Part shown: positions 44,101 to 55,751 of the stretch, piece after piece
How the letters are laid out: every line of letters begins with the position of its first letter
Position numbering within the stretch: the stretch's first letter is position 1
Source of the DNA: Cycas panzhihuaensis
Lineage: Eukaryota > Cycadophyta
Assembly: GCA_023213395.1 (NCBI GenBank)
Contig: CM041465.1
Coordinates: 85,381,741 to 85,445,740 of the forward strand
Direction: 5' to 3'
DNA length: 64,000 nucleotides
The notes under the pieces: generated by a model
Told to the model about the DNA's origin: nothing
Seen by the model: only the letters and a program-made list of their open reading frames with translations
Databases searched by the model: none
Made by a program: the position numbers and the translations under genes

Positions 44101-44281
44101 ATTAAGTGCAAACATGAGTAGGCACGCAAGCCAAGCATAACGATCATGCAATCAATCAGCATGCAACATGTATCTATCGATAATCCAATATCATCCTGAA
44201 GCCAATGAAAGTGGGGATAGAAATATACCTACACTTACCTGAGATGAGTCATCCATGTTCATTCCCAGTGGCCAGGAAACA
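41120..44281 (-). repeat. Tat-3 5' LTR (3.16 kb)
   Basis: It starts TGTTTCCTGGCC at 44281 (minus) and ends …CTTCCA at 41120. It matches the 3' LTR apart from the inserted element. It holds CT-rich tracts at about 41755-41790. The palindrome at 43721-43744 is decayed. Confidence 0.92.
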
Positions 44282-44286
44282 TAGAG

Positions 44287-44691
44287 GTCATTCCTTAGTA
44301 AAATTATTTTATACAAGAACTTTGTAACTATTTTAGACTCCTTCATATGAAGTTTAAATAATTCTTCTTTCAAGGCTATTATCCTAGCCTTGTTCTTTTA
44401 TCCATACAAGTTTTTGAGACACTTCTAAATGATTTCAATGGAATATAGGTTTTTAATATACATAAGAAGAGAACTTAAAATAGATAATTTTAAGATGATA
44501 ATTGCTATACTATCCTGATCTTCCCAACTAGTTTTCTTAGGCCCAACATACTTTGGTTTGGTTTCAGTTCCAATTACAATTCTCTAGGTATTTTTAGCTC
44601 TGAAGAGGGCCTTAATCTTAATTTTCCAAATGCAGTAATTAGTATCAGTAAGCTTGTCATTATTAGATAGTGCTAGGATAGAGGAAGTCAT
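44287..44691 (-). pseudogene. Copia-2 gag N-terminal part
   Basis: ATG at 44691, then NDKLTDTNYCIWKIKIKALF (copia gag start), stops, and EELFKLHMKESKIVTKFLYK at 44373-44314 (the UBN2-type gag core). The frame then runs into the Tat-3 insertion at 44282-44286 and resumes at 22864. Confidence 0.8.
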
Positions 44692-45420
44692 TTCTATAGA
44701 CAAAAGAGTGTTCTGGGAGTCCTGGGTTGTATAAAAATACATATTTTGATATGGTACGTAAACTATATAGATAGAGATAAGGCCTATCTTAAAAGAAAGA
44801 TCTTGGAGAGTAGATAAGAGATCTAAAATTATTTTTCTAAGATGACCTTTGATTTGAGAGAAATCTAGCCTAAAATCTCTAAATGGGTAGCTAAGGTTTC
44901 TCACAAATATGGAAATATCTTTATAAATCCTTAATAAATCTCTTCACAAAAGCATTTAAATGATTTGTATGCTTCAAACAAAGAGTTTTAGTTTGAGATT
45001 ACTTGGAGATTTTCTCATATCTAAGAAAAATCTTTAAAAACCTTTATAGACCTACGTAATTGGTAAATGGGTTAAAAGCCCCTCAAAAAGACCTCAGATC
45101 ACTTTGTGATAGAAGAGAAATATAAAGAGGATGTTGAGATCTACGATCTGGGTGAATTTTGTTAAATTCTAAGAACTTAAATTTTTCAAGTCTATACAGC
45201 CATATGGTTTCATATAGTCACCTTTGTACTTGCTTTATGCTCTGATCTTACTTGTTTGGTCTTCTTGCCTCCTCCTTTTATTTCTCCAAATATTTATCTC
45301 CTTCTTTGATCTAGCTTCATTTGAAGATGTTGTCTTTCTCCTTCATAGCTTGTCTGAGATTGCACTTGTCTCTCTCACTTGATCTTGTAGAGACCCTTTT
45401 TAATTAGGTAGAATAACCTA
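44692..45420. other. Copia-2 leader
   Basis: Non-coding stretch between primer site and gag start; nothing else is seen. Confidence 0.55.
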
Positions 45421-45431
45421 CTTTAATACCA
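45421..45431 (-). other. Copia-2 primer binding site
   Basis: TGGTATTAAAG on the minus strand directly after the 5' LTR; resembles the initiator-Met tRNA complement. Confidence 0.75.
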
Positions 45432-45595
45432 TGTCAGAATGCTAGACAAAAGATAGATGAAGAATGCTTAATTATTATCATTGAGAGCTCAAGTGAATAA
45501 ATACAATTTGGGTTTATAACTGAAATATATCTAAAGGACACGTGTCTGTCAGTTATATACATTAAATATCTAGGATAAAACATTACATTCTAACA
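45432..45595 (-). repeat. Copia-2 5' LTR (164 bp)
   Basis: It matches the 3' LTR at 19053-19215 with about 8% differences by eye. Ends are TGTTAGAATG…CATTCTGACA. Confidence 0.9.
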
Positions 45596-45600
45596 AAGAG

Positions 45601-47278
45601 TAGGGTTTAGAGGATATGCACCTAGTCCAACTATGGTTGAAAATGTTTCTTCTCTCAATCTTCCCTTAGTCTCCCTTATCCTCTTTTGGAAACTCTCTTG
45701 TTGCGTGAGGAGGTGTAGGGGCTCCACTTACCTGCCCCAAATGAAAGGTAACAAAAGAATGCTAAAAGGAAAGAAAACAAGAAAAATTTGAAACAAAAAG
45801 AAACCAAAATGTAACCCCTTACCATGTTAATGGTGTATTGTAACTCCAAACCTTAGGGATTTTGTAAAAGGGATTGTTTCCTTTCTTGTACTTATAAATT
45901 AGTACTCAAGAAAGAAAGATATTACAACAATCCTCTAAAATCTATCTTATACAAGTAAACTAATATAAGTATGAAACATCTACATGCATATATCAACTAT
46001 CAAAATAGCAACAACATCAATATGAAATAAGAGAGGAGATGAGTGCCTCAAAATGGCATGACCTCCCACTGCATGAAAGGTTTTCCTAGTTGTACTAAGG
46101 GAAACCTCTCTACTAAAACCCTACAACTTGGTATCAAGATGAAAATAGGAAGGAAGGGGAGGATGTAATCTCTAACCCTACCTTCTATAACTCAAGACAC
46201 CAACAAAACTACTAAAATCCAATAATATCACTCATGCAACATGTCAAAAAATGTAAGAGAAGGGTGAGAGGGAACTCACAACTAAGATGAAGGGGGTTGC
46301 CTAAGTTAATAAAGAGAGGTGCAAAACCACTTACCACTTGATGAGTGGCTCTTCAAAGCTCCCTTGTAGCCCTTGAGGAAGATTTCCCAAAGTCACTCCT
46401 TGATGTTAAGAAGTATGCAAGTTACATGGAAGAGGAATGGAAGTCACAATGGAATTTTAGCAACATTTTGAGATCATAAGAAGAAAGGAAGATGTAAGAT
46501 GTCTTACCCTCAAATGAAAGGGATTTTATAGAAGAAGACAAGGTGAGGGAGTGGTGGTTTCATCCCCATAAGTTAGAGAAGCCACTATCCAAAACCAAGG
46601 TTGGGACCAAAAGAGGTGCTTAAATCTTAATAAACTTTGAGAAAAAATTTGGTTTTAAGGTCCAATGGGAGTTCCCAAGGGTACGACAAGCCATTATGGG
46701 CTAACGTTGTGCTACAGGCCTATCATACAAGGTGGTAAAAAAATCATTTGGCCATTGGAGATATGGTTAGGTCACTAAATAGTCATACCACTACTAAAGT
46801 TGTGGTATTGTAAATTTGGTTGTGGTACTAGAGATTTATCTGCGGTACTGTATTTATAGTAAAAATAGTTGCAGGATGATAATAAAATGGAAAATTGAAG
46901 CCTAAGACCTGTCTTAAAGCCACTCTAACTCCTAGAATCAAACCCCAAGGTCTAAAATGGTAGGTGACCAATGTCTGTGAAGGGAAAATGAGGCTAGAAA
47001 GATGAGGATAGGGCTAAAAGGCAAGTTGTATGGTCATGGGGAGGTTCCTTTTTCAAACTGATCAACCACAAGGGCCTCTAAGGCCATCAGATCAGAGTCT
47101 TAGTCATCATTGTCTAAAAGGTAGACACAAGCAAGCCAAATATACAAGTAAGTAGGCATCTAATAACCAATAAAATACATGTTATAAGAATAATATAAGC
47201 AACGTAATAGAGGTAAAGATGCATACATGTACTTACCTGTGTCATTGCATTGATGTCGTTCCTAGAATTCAAGAAACA
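45601..47278 (-). repeat. Tat-4 3' LTR, proximal part
   Basis: It begins TGTTTCTTGAATTC at 47278 (minus) after a polypurine tract. It has stretches matching the Tat-3 LTR (for example GGTAACAAAAGAATGCTAAA at 45747-45766 against the AATACGAAAAGAACTAAAAG type). It carries a decayed GGTAC palindrome at 46796-46817. Copia-2 interrupts it at 45595. Confidence 0.7.
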
Positions 47279-47290
47279 TTACCCCCTTGG
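47279..47290 (-). other. Tat-4 polypurine tract
   Basis: CCAAGGGGGTAA on the minus strand before the LTR; almost the same as in Tat-1 (CAAGGGGGTAG). Confidence 0.8.
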
Positions 47291-48530
47291 CAACAGATCC
47301 TCTTCACTCCAAAGCATAAAAGATGGTGAATACTTCCAACACAACTAATATGAGATGTAAGCTATAAATAAGTATGTGTGCATGAGAAGGGATGATGTCT
47401 ATCATAGTGATACCTTGGTAGTATACGATCAAAGGTGCACAATCTAAAGGGGGATGAGGATAGGTTAACATTAATAATAAAAGCTATGTCGATGGCCACA
47501 CACACCCAAACCATATACAAAGGAGGGGGCCACAACTAAGGGGTTGCCTTGGTAGCAAACCGAAAAAAGGGGCAACAAGGCCCAAGAAGAGGGGCTCAAA
47601 AGCCAAAAGAAAGGGGGTTCAAAATTCTAAAGGCTTCTTAACTAAACAAGGGTGGTTCCTGAAGAGTACTCAAGGAGGAAAGACTTGATCAAAAGTAAAA
47701 GAGGTGTGGTCACCATAGTTTAGCCTCATCGATGGCCCGAATTTAGAGGTACGTAGACTTTAGAGAGGAGGAGAGACCAACCAGAAGACAATACTCTGTA
47801 AGAATCTGAGGGATGATATATTTCATTTTTGTACCACTACATTTTAATTAGGAAATCTTAGACCTCCAAGGATATATATGGTATGCATATCCTGATGGGT
47901 GATTGTATACCACTACAAGGATTCTAGCTTCTTACGACATGATGCGATTGAGGCATACATGTACACTATTATTTTTTATACATATGTATAGACACAGGGA
48001 TCGATTGGTGCTCCACTTTTTGGACTACATATTTGGTTTCTCATGTGCATGTACTTACTTTATTGTTCATGCTTAGTATAACTCTATGTATGGATCTTAG
48101 CCCACACAACAGGCATACATAACCCACATGAAATGAAAAAACAATCGAAGACAATACTTATGATAAGTAGTTTAAGCTCATTTTAGAGTGCTAAGGGAGC
48201 TTCTACATCATGGTGAAGCTTCTAAAGAAAAAATGTATAAACATGGGTTATCACCATAGTTTTACCTCGTTAGTAAATGCCCCTCAGAGGTGAGGCTAGG
48301 GGAAACTGCCCCTAGAGCTACCTCAATAAGAGATTGGTTGGGTCAAAGGAGAGTCACTTACAAAAGGCAAATAATGCCCTAAAATAAAGTTTACTAGGCT
48401 ATTAACTTTGGTATTAAGCTTATGCAAAATATAGTAGATTCCATGAAGGCAAGCCTAATTAAGAGAGACCAAGCTATCATTATTAAGAACCTTAAATACA
48501 GGGAGTGGATGTGATAAACCTACATGAGTT
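47291..48530. other. Tat-4 rearranged spacer with PMD flank piece
   Basis: No gene is seen. A block at 47860-47940 matches the 3' flank of the Tat-3 PMD gene (33437-33510). Two similar blocks (around 47710-47760 and 48245-48290) both match the spacer just before the LTR, which suggests a duplication or template switch. Confidence 0.5.
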
Positions 48531-48539
48531 AAAATATGA

Positions 48540-48775
48540 TGATCTTAGAATCACAACATAAGGCGATAAGGCCAAAATGAAAATAGAGGATGTCCATCAA
48601 TGCTTCTATGACAATAACATACTTGGCCTCATTGTTGGTAGCTTTGGGTAAAGAGATTTCATACTGCACTAGGGTATGTCCATAACAATCTTGAATAACC
48701 CAAGCACCTATGGAAGCCTAGGATTCCCACAACTACCTCCATCAGTATGGATAGTTAATGAATCACCATATAAGC
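48540..48775 (-). pseudogene. Tat-4 aRNH remnant
   Basis: TDGGSCGNP, the NNEA region and CDSKI-type blocks can be read across two frames. The first Asp is intact here. Frameshifts make it non-functional. Confidence 0.6.
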
Positions 48776-49139
48776 TATGGACAAAGGTGGATAAAGAAAA
48801 ATCATGAAAGGTAGGCCTAACATAGGGCAACGATGGCTCAGGCACTTGGTTAAGTTTGTGAGTAAAAGCAAACTTAGTCAAAACCAAACTGACACAGGGG
48901 ACCTAGCAGATAATGAATCATATGACAAGGTGGTGTGTAGGTGAAATAGGGCTTAGTACCTAATGAGATCCTAGGTCATGAAGATGTGATACTCTTACGA
49001 GTGGCACATTGATATGTACACCCACGAGGAGTTATCTTGGTAGAGTGGGAAAACAAGAGGAGTAACTAGTTTAGATCTAGTGACTTGGGAGCCATAGAAG
49101 AGTCAACGAGAAAGGGAAAGTTCTCATGGGATGATTCCC

Positions 49140-49880
49140 TAGAGGTTCAAGAAATAAGAGTTAAATGTTGTAGAGGAGGCTTATAGCCCTCAACATCTGA
49201 CTCAAGGCCACTCATGATGGCCAAGTAGTTGTAGCTACCCATGATGGCATGAGCAAACCTAGCTAGATTAGGTTGAAGATGGGATAGAGGCCTATCTTGA
49301 TAGGAGTTGGACCCTATAAAGAGGTTTCCTAAAGAGGGGAGAGGCTCATTAAGATCACCATCTCTAACATCAAAGATAGCCTAACAAGCAGGAGGAGAAA
49401 CATGAGAAGGAGGAAGCTTATAGGTGATAACCTAGACTTGTCCTTCACGGAAAAATTTGAGTTGCCCCCATTATGAGGAGTAAATGGCTCCCATTTGGTC
49501 AAGTCATGGCTAACTTAACATGAGGTTATAATCAACATTGATGTTGAGAATAATGATGTCTTCCAATATGATTTTCCCCTCTAGGATAAGGAGGAGAGTT
49601 ACCATCCCCAAGGGAGACTTCTTACTCCTATCATATCCCTAATATTTCTAGGGATCAAGCTCAAGAACCTCTATGCCCATCTTCTCTATCATATACATAG
49701 GCATAACATTGACAAAGGAGCTATTGTCTATGATGATCCTCTTTAAAGTGAAATTAGGGGTATCAATGGCTATGGTAAATGGGTAATTCCAATTGCATTC
49801 CCACTTACTAAGGGATGGGAGGTCTCAAGGATCAAACAAGATGTTGGGAGGCCCATAAGAGGTAGTGCCTACAACATAGA
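49140..49880 (-). pseudogene. Tat-4 protease and linker remnant
   Basis: The protease block IIDNSSFVNVMPM has D-N-S-S at 49728-49717 (minus), where Tat-1 and Tat-3 have D-N-G-S. Further text (LNINVDYNLML) follows. The linker remnant GSYNYLAIMSGLESDVEGYK lies at about 49245-49185. Stops are frequent. Confidence 0.65.
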
Positions 49881-52335
49881 AAAGAGCATCTCATTGACTA
49901 AGAGCCTCTAGATGAAGAGTTTATTACTTGGGGAAACACTACAAGACATCCATCATGGACATATTCGTAGAAACTGAGTGTAACTCTTCAATAATATAGA
50001 AGGTCCTCCCCTTCCTTTTGGGCTAAGGAAGTGCCCTTCTAAAATCATAATGCCTAAGGTGCATAGGAATGGTCCTTATGACCACCTGAATCTCTATTAG
50101 AAGAGTATCTGTAGGGAGTTATTAAGAAGAAGAGGCTTTAACAACCTCTTTGATAGCTTGAGACTATGTGATTGGGTATATGGGGGCAGTCTCAAGTAAC
50201 TAGATGACCTTCCTCTCCTTCTTGTTAGAATGAGAGGAGGGAGGATGGTGAGATGTAGGACAGGAAGGAAGAGAAGAATTAGTAGGGGTTGTTCCCTTCT
50301 CTTAACCTAAGGAAGCAGTAAGGTTTCATCTCTTATTCCTCACTTTCCTACTTTGAGGAGAGTGATCCCATTCCTCATGGTTAGGGAATGGATCATAGTG
50401 AACAAGTTGCTCCAAATTTAGCTTGGAAGTACCTTGTGAAGGAGTTTCATGGGATGGGGCAAGTTTGAGGTGTAGCCTTCAACACTATGAGTCATTGTGG
50501 AAACACTCACTATGAATGGAATAATGCTTCTTTTTAGGAGGGGGTCATGTCCCCTTCCTTTAAGAAGTGGTATTTCCATTCATTGGTGAGGCAATTTTAG
50601 AAGTATGATGGATAGGAAGTTGGGATTCAAGAGAGGTTTGATATGGTTACAATATAATATCTTTGACCTGGTAAATATAAGGGGGTCAAGGTCTTGTCGC
50701 TCGTGCTAACATGAGTCCTAAAGGTTGGTTGTTGCCCCTTTTGGTCACAGAAGAGAGGGGGTACCTCACAACATTATGATTTCCTAATAAGCTTCTTGAG
50801 ATCAGCTTGGATCTTAATAGCTTCTAATACTAAGCACTTGGCTATGGAAAAATCCCAAGAGGTCACTCCCATTTTTAGGACCTCAGTATGCACCTCAGGG
50901 CACAAAGCATTAACAAAGAGATCTCACTTCAACTCTTTAGGCAATGTGGCCTTAGAAGAATGAAGGAGGTCATGGAACTGCTACACAAAATCACGGTTGA
51001 GTTCCTCAAGGCCTTAATTAAGTGAGAATAGGGCTTTGACCTCACTCTCAAAAGGTTAAGCAACATCAAAATAGTTGACAAATCCATTAACCAATTACTA
51101 AAAGGTTGAGATAGAGTGGAAAGGAAGATGATAGAACTATTTAAGGGCATCTCCTTGGAGGGATTTAGGGAAAAGTTTTATTAGGATATAGTCATAGGCC
51201 CAATAATCTATATATGTCATGGCAAATACCCTAACATGCTCTGTTGGGTCATGGGAGGAGGTGCCATCAAATTTGGGTACCTCAGGAGGATGAGGTAGTA
51301 AGTTAGTCCTTCATGCCTTGATAGAAAGAGGGGTTGATCAATAATCAACAAAGGTACAAGTCCCTGGTTAGATCATCAGGTCAACCAGGCTGTAAGAAGA
51401 AGCAACATAAGGATGCCCACCCCTAGCATGAGGCAAATAAGGGATGGCACTATGAGAGAGATACCCATATTCGCAAAGGGCATAAGAAGAGGGACAATAT
51501 ACTACCCCTCCTAATGAACAAGGATATGCGACCCCCAATTGGGGATACACTAGGTGAGGAGGTGGGTGAGAGGGTCTTATCCTACCTCAAGGGTACATCG
51601 TGTAAGAGGGTAAAGGTTAAGGATACACTCCCATAGGAGTGGATGGGTGAATGCAAGAAGAAGAGCCTATGTGAGGCATAGAGCATGGTTGATATAATAG
51701 AGGATGAGGGATGGGGTCCTACCCGTATGGACCTACAAGAGGTGGGGCAACCCCATAGGGATGAAGGGGGTCAAGTCCATATGTGAGAAAGGGATTTGAC
51801 ACCCCATATCCCCAAGGTTGAGATGTACAACCTAGAGGAACAAACAGTGAAGCATCCACAATTTATGGCTGTGGATAGATAGAAGTCATATCTCCTTGCC
51901 CTAGATGGTGTAGACGAAGGGGCGCAGTTAAGGGAAAGAAAGGAGTCGATGTGGTAATAGGTTAAGACATGTTAATTGGAAGTGAAGGTATACTTACCCC
52001 TACTTGGAAGGTTTGTATACCCAATAAGACTAATTTATTAAGAGGAGCATATGTAGGAACATGCCCCCTAGATACTACTTCTTAGAGGGTAGAAGAAATG
52101 AAAGGAAGGGATAAGATAGAGGGGGGGGGGGGGAGGGGGGGACAATGGAAGATAGGGATACTAAAGTTTAAAAGAGCCTTTTCAACTATTTAGGGAGTGG
52201 TTGTGTGATTGCAACTTTGAGGCACTCTCTTAGGGTATCAACCTCTTCCCTATGAGGAGTATAAGGCTAGTTACTAGAGGTAGAAGCATCTCCTTAAAGA
52301 TCGAAAAGATATGGGTAAGATGCAGGTGAAAAGAG
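49881..52335 (-). pseudogene. Tat-4 gag
   Basis: The capsid core at about 51215-50790 reads WAYDYILIKLFPKSLQGDAL, then NGFVDYFDVA, LPKELK and FVNALCPEVHTEVLKMG, matching the Tat-3 gag block by block, with TAG and TAA stops in place of Trp, Gln or Lys codons. A Pro/Ser/Tyr-rich region lies upstream to 52335, where copia-3 interrupts it. A C-terminal tail lies between 50780 and 49881. Confidence 0.65.
52121..52141 (+). repeat. Poly-G tract in Tat-4 gag
   Basis: Thirteen G, one A, seven G. It can form a G-quadruplex on paper; in the gag frame it reads as prolines on the minus strand. It is prone to length change. Confidence 0.9.
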
Positions 52336-52624
52336 TAGATCTATCCTTCATCTCCATGCACTAAACACAAAGGAAAACATGGGAGCAAGAGAGACTTGAG
52401 AGAAAGGAAGTAGCTCTCACAAAATAGGGAGGTAAAAATAGGCCTCCTCCATTGAGCTTTTACTTTTATATTAAGAGAGGGAGCATTAGAGTTAGGTGAA
52501 ATGAAATTACACATAATACATATGAAAGTGTATTTCACTTAAGTGATCTAATTTAAAATTTACTTAAGAACCGTTTTAGAAATAATCAACTAATATAATG
52601 ACCTTGTGACATTAAACCTTTTCA
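52336..52624 (-). repeat. Copia-3 3' LTR (edge uncertain)
   Basis: It starts TGAAAAGGTTTAATG at 52624 (minus), right after the purine tract. A TATA box reads TATAAAAG at 52470-52463. The distal edge lies near 52336 where Tat-4 gag text resumes, but I cannot fix it exactly. Confidence 0.6.
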
Positions 52625-52638
52625 ATCTCCCCCTTAAT
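52625..52638 (-). other. Copia-3 polypurine tract
   Basis: TTAAGGGGGAGAT on the minus strand before the LTR. Confidence 0.8.
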
Positions 52639-53053
52639 GGTAGAAGGTCATTTCATCCTATTTTATTCTATCCTGTGAGGTCTTCATTTGAGCCTCTTAC
52701 AAAGCAAACTACTATGGCACTTTTGTGGGAAACCTTCATAGGGAAAAAAACCCATAAATTTTCTAATTTATTAACCTGGATTATGAGACTTTTTAAATGA
52801 AGCCAGATAGCCAATCAGTATAATGAATTTTGTAGCTGAAATCTACTAAGTCTCCATATACCATTTGGTCATCCCCCATGCCCTTTCAAGTTTTCATAGG
52901 TTCTGATTTTCTAAAATGATACAACCCTTATCCTTTCATGCCCACAAGGGGCTTTCATGAATAGGATAGATCAGAGACTTACACTTGTCCTTCCGTACCC
53001 ACAAGGGGTTTTCACGAATGAGACAAAGTATGATGGTCTTATTATCATCTCCT
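52639..53053. other. Copia-3 spacer with a short tandem repeat
   Basis: Non-coding stretch between RNase H and the purine tract. It holds two tandem copies of a unit of about 60 bp sharing CCCACAAGGGG (around 52942 and 53000). Confidence 0.6.
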
Positions 53054-54553
53054 TCAATCAGTCAGAGATAGAGGCCCTAAAGCTGAGTTGCTTTTGGAAC
53101 TATTTAACTTCACCTTCTTTAGTGGTTTGGTGAAGATATCAGCCACTTGATCTATTGTGGCGCGGTACTCCAATTGAATTATGCCATCATGAACTAGTTC
53201 TTTAATCCTATGGACTTTTGTACTTATATGTTTGGTACGATCATGAAATATAGGATTTTTAGTCATCTAGATTATAGATTGATTATCTACATGTAAGCTA
53301 GTAGAACTTATTTGAGTGGCATTTAATGTATTCAACAATTTTCTAAGCCATATAACCTTTTTACTTGTCTCAGAAGTAGTAATATACTTAGCTTTAGTGG
53401 TTAAGTCTATAACTATCTTCTATCATTTGGATCTCCATGATATTGGTTTTGTTCCAAGAAATGTTACATACCCAGACGTAGATCTTCCTATGTCTTTATC
53501 TCTGGCAAAGTCTGAGTCTGTGTATGCATAAAGTTTAAATTCTATATTGGGTTCATACAACAGACCATATTTGCTAGTCATCTTTAGGTACCTCAACACT
53601 TGTATTATAGTTTGCCAATGATTCTGCTTAAGATTTATCATGAATCTTGTAAGAATATCGACAGAGTGTGTAATATCCGGCCTTATGTTGGTAGTATAGA
53701 TGAGACTACCTACAAGTTACATGTAGAATATTGTGTCTACCTCCTTAATGTCACCATCAGTTAAGAGTTTAATATTAGTCTCCATAGGTGTATCCACTAG
53801 TCGAGCACCTTCTAACTGAAACTTTATCAGAATATCATTAATATATTTTTCTTGGGAGAGAAAGATTTTTCCATTCTTTTGAGTTACTTCAATTCCTAAG
53901 TAATATTTCATCAACCTGAGGTCAGACAATCCAAAAGTTTTAGCAAGGTCCTTCTTCAGCTGGCTGATTACCTATTCACTATTCCCCATTATTAGCATGT
54001 CATCCATAAAGATTAAGAGGTAAGTGACTTTATCATTTTGGTGCTTGATGAATAATATTACATCAATATCTTGATAGTCACAAATCTCATATCTAAGTTA
54101 CATCATTCTTTCAGATAACTTGGTAAACCAAGAACGAGGGGCTTGCTTTAGGTTGTACAAGGACTTTTTGAGACTGCAAACCTTATGCTTCTAACTGATA
54201 ATCTCGTATCCTTCTAGTTGAGCCATATAAATTTCTTCTTTAAGGTCCCCATTAAGAAATGTGATCTTAACATCGAGTTGGTGGATTTTCCAACCCTATT
54301 GAGTAGCCAAGGCTATAAGAGTTCTGATTGTAGGCCACTTGGTTATAGGAACAAAGATTTCAGTGTAGTTAATACCTTCCCTTTGCATGAATCTTTTTGC
54401 TACAAACCTTGCCTTGTGTTTTTTTAAGGTGTTATCTGATCTATACTTATTTTTTAACACCCATTTATTTTTTTGAACTATCTTTCTTCCAAGTGGTAGA
54501 TCAATAAGCTCCCATGTATCGTTCTTGATAAGAGATTGGTACTCTTCATTCAT
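53054..54553 (-). pseudogene. Copia-3 reverse transcriptase and RNase H
   Basis: RVT_2 start NEEYQSLIKNDTWELIDLPL (54553 on), KARFVAKRFMQREGINYTEI, catalytic block FMDDM with FMDD at 54010-53999 (minus; usually YVDD), MKYYLGIEVTQKNG, RNase H text YAYTDSDFARDKDIGRSTSG (53595-53536) and the end QVADIFTKPL. It is broken by TAG and TAA codons. The Tat-2 insertion removes everything upstream of 54575. Confidence 0.85.
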
Positions 54554-54574
54554 TACATTTCTCCAAACAGCATG

Positions 54575-55740
54575 TGAAACGCTCGCTACGGGGCGGTGAT
54601 CCTACGTTTAGCAAATAGATATAAGAATACACTATGTTAACTAGGCTAGATAGCGAGCACCTCACCTCGCAGGACGTCCATGTGCTGGAGTGCGGGTTCA
54701 GGACTGCAAGGTGCCTAGTTGCTTCTAGGTAGCCATGCAAAAACAAGGCCTTCCTACCCTTCGGATGGCCGAGAAGAAGAGGGAACGCCTTGCGCGTTGC
54801 GTCTTCTCAAGGCAATGAGAAGGCAACGAAGAAAGGGGCAACTAATCCCAATGTGCAAGCAAACATGGTAAAAGGTGCGATAAGAGGAAGGCTCAGATAC
54901 GAAGCAAGCAGCTATCTATGCTATGCTATGTAAAGCAAGAAATAATGTAGAAAAAAGATGAATGGTTTTCCTTATATGAAAGTTGAGAGTTTTTCTTAGA
55001 AGTTTGAAAAATGAGCAAAAGATCTGAAAAATGGGGAGCAAAATCCCCTTTATCCCCCCTGTTCATAGCAGGTGAACGTTGGGGATGTCAGGGTGACTCG
55101 AATCAATCCATGCCACGCAGTAGTTTCGTGGAAAAAATGGAAACTGTCGCGTGGTTCTCTTTTTTTTTAATTTCAAACAGTCGTACCACGGCAAACTCTG
55201 CGGTACCGCGACAAACTCTGCGGTACCGCTAAGTTTACAGCGGTATCAGCCTGGAATCAAAAAAAGAGAAAAATGAGTAGAAAAATCAGGTTTTGGAGCA
55301 AACATCAAGGCTAAACATTAGTCAGAGCAGTTGAGGGAATGCCCAGGCAATGGGCAAGTACCCAAAATAATGTAAAGAGTCCTAACTAAGGGTTAAATCA
55401 AGCTTAGGAAGGACTGCAACATAAGAAACATGTCGTAATAAGAGCAAATAGGACTGACAGAAACATTTCGGGGGACCGTGGAGGCAATGTGGGTGGTTGT
55501 GCGCCATATGGGGTGTGGCATTCACTGAAGAATGCCCCCGCTGTGAGTCGTCATAGGCTGATGGTGTGCCTTAAGCACATGCATTATGAGCAAGTAGAAA
55601 GGCAATGTGTGCAGGCAGGCATATGTCAAGCAACCTACTCTAAATAACCTCAATCAAACATGGGCAAGAAAAGTAAGAAAATATACCTGAATGAACCTGC
55701 GTCGATGCATCTCGAGTCCATTCCTAGTAGCTGGGAAACA
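54575..55740 (-). repeat. Tat-2 3' LTR, short form (1.17 kb)
   Basis: It starts TGTTTCCCAGC at 55740 (minus) and ends …TTTCA at 54575. Compared with Tat-1 it lacks the middle about 1.3 kb. It contains two tandem units with GGTACC (55193-55236). Confidence 0.88.
55193..55236. repeat. Tandem GGTACC palindrome units in Tat-2 LTR
   Basis: Two units AAACTCTGCGGTACCGC follow each other; the second is followed by TAAGTTT, giving a near-perfect 24-bp palindrome at 55213-55236. Confidence 0.8.
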
Positions 55741-55751
55741 CTGCCCCCTTG
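55741..55751 (-). other. Tat-2 polypurine tract
   Basis: CAAGGGGGCAG on the minus strand before the LTR. Confidence 0.85.

Larger units (their letters stand above)
22872..44281 (-). mobile_element. Tat-3: complete but decayed Tat-lineage element (about 18.3 kb net)
   Basis: Minus-strand element with both LTRs, primer site, gag, protease, RT, RNase H, integrase, antisense PMD gene, aRNH and polypurine tract. The target duplication is TAGAG (22865-22869 and 44282-44286); 2 bp (22870-22871) stand between the first copy and the LTR edge. Its 3' LTR carries a later 3.1-kb insertion. It is a cousin of Tat-1 and Tat-2: gene order is the same, but it is lower in G+C, has many more stops and has a different LTR. 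The RT active site is mutated, so it is dead. Confidence 0.92.
19053..45595 (-). mobile_element. Copia-2: Ty1/copia element split by Tat-3
   Basis: Two matching short LTRs (19053-19215 and 45432-45595) bound a minus-strand copia element. The gag N-terminal part is at 44691-44282 and the rest of gag through RNase H is at 22864-19216. The break is filled by Tat-3 with target duplication TAGAG (22865-22869 and 44282-44286). Removing Tat-3 leaves about 5.1 kb, normal for copia. The outer flanks read GAGAG and AAGAG, a near-perfect 5-bp duplication. The LTRs differ at roughly 8% of sites by eye. Confidence 0.9.
45601..52335 (-). mobile_element. Tat-4: old Tat-lineage element with deleted pol (main block)
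   Basis: From the 3' LTR upwards the order is polypurine tract, a rearranged spacer with a piece of PMD-gene flank, aRNH remnant, linker remnant, protease, gag. RT, RNase H, integrase and most of the PMD gene are missing, so aRNH is joined almost directly to the linker near 49140. Further LTR parts lie left of copia-2 (17571-19052). The 5' LTR is not seen: copia-3 interrupts gag. The element is more decayed than Tat-3. Confidence 0.72.
52336..54574 (-). mobile_element. Copia-3: 3' part of a Ty1/copia element, cut by Tat-2
   Basis: Minus-strand copia with RT, RNase H, polypurine tract and 3' LTR. The 5' two-thirds should continue beyond the far end of Tat-2, outside the window. It is inserted in the Tat-4 gag. 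Tat-2 begins at 54575, next to GCATG (54570-54574), its expected target duplication. Confidence 0.82.
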
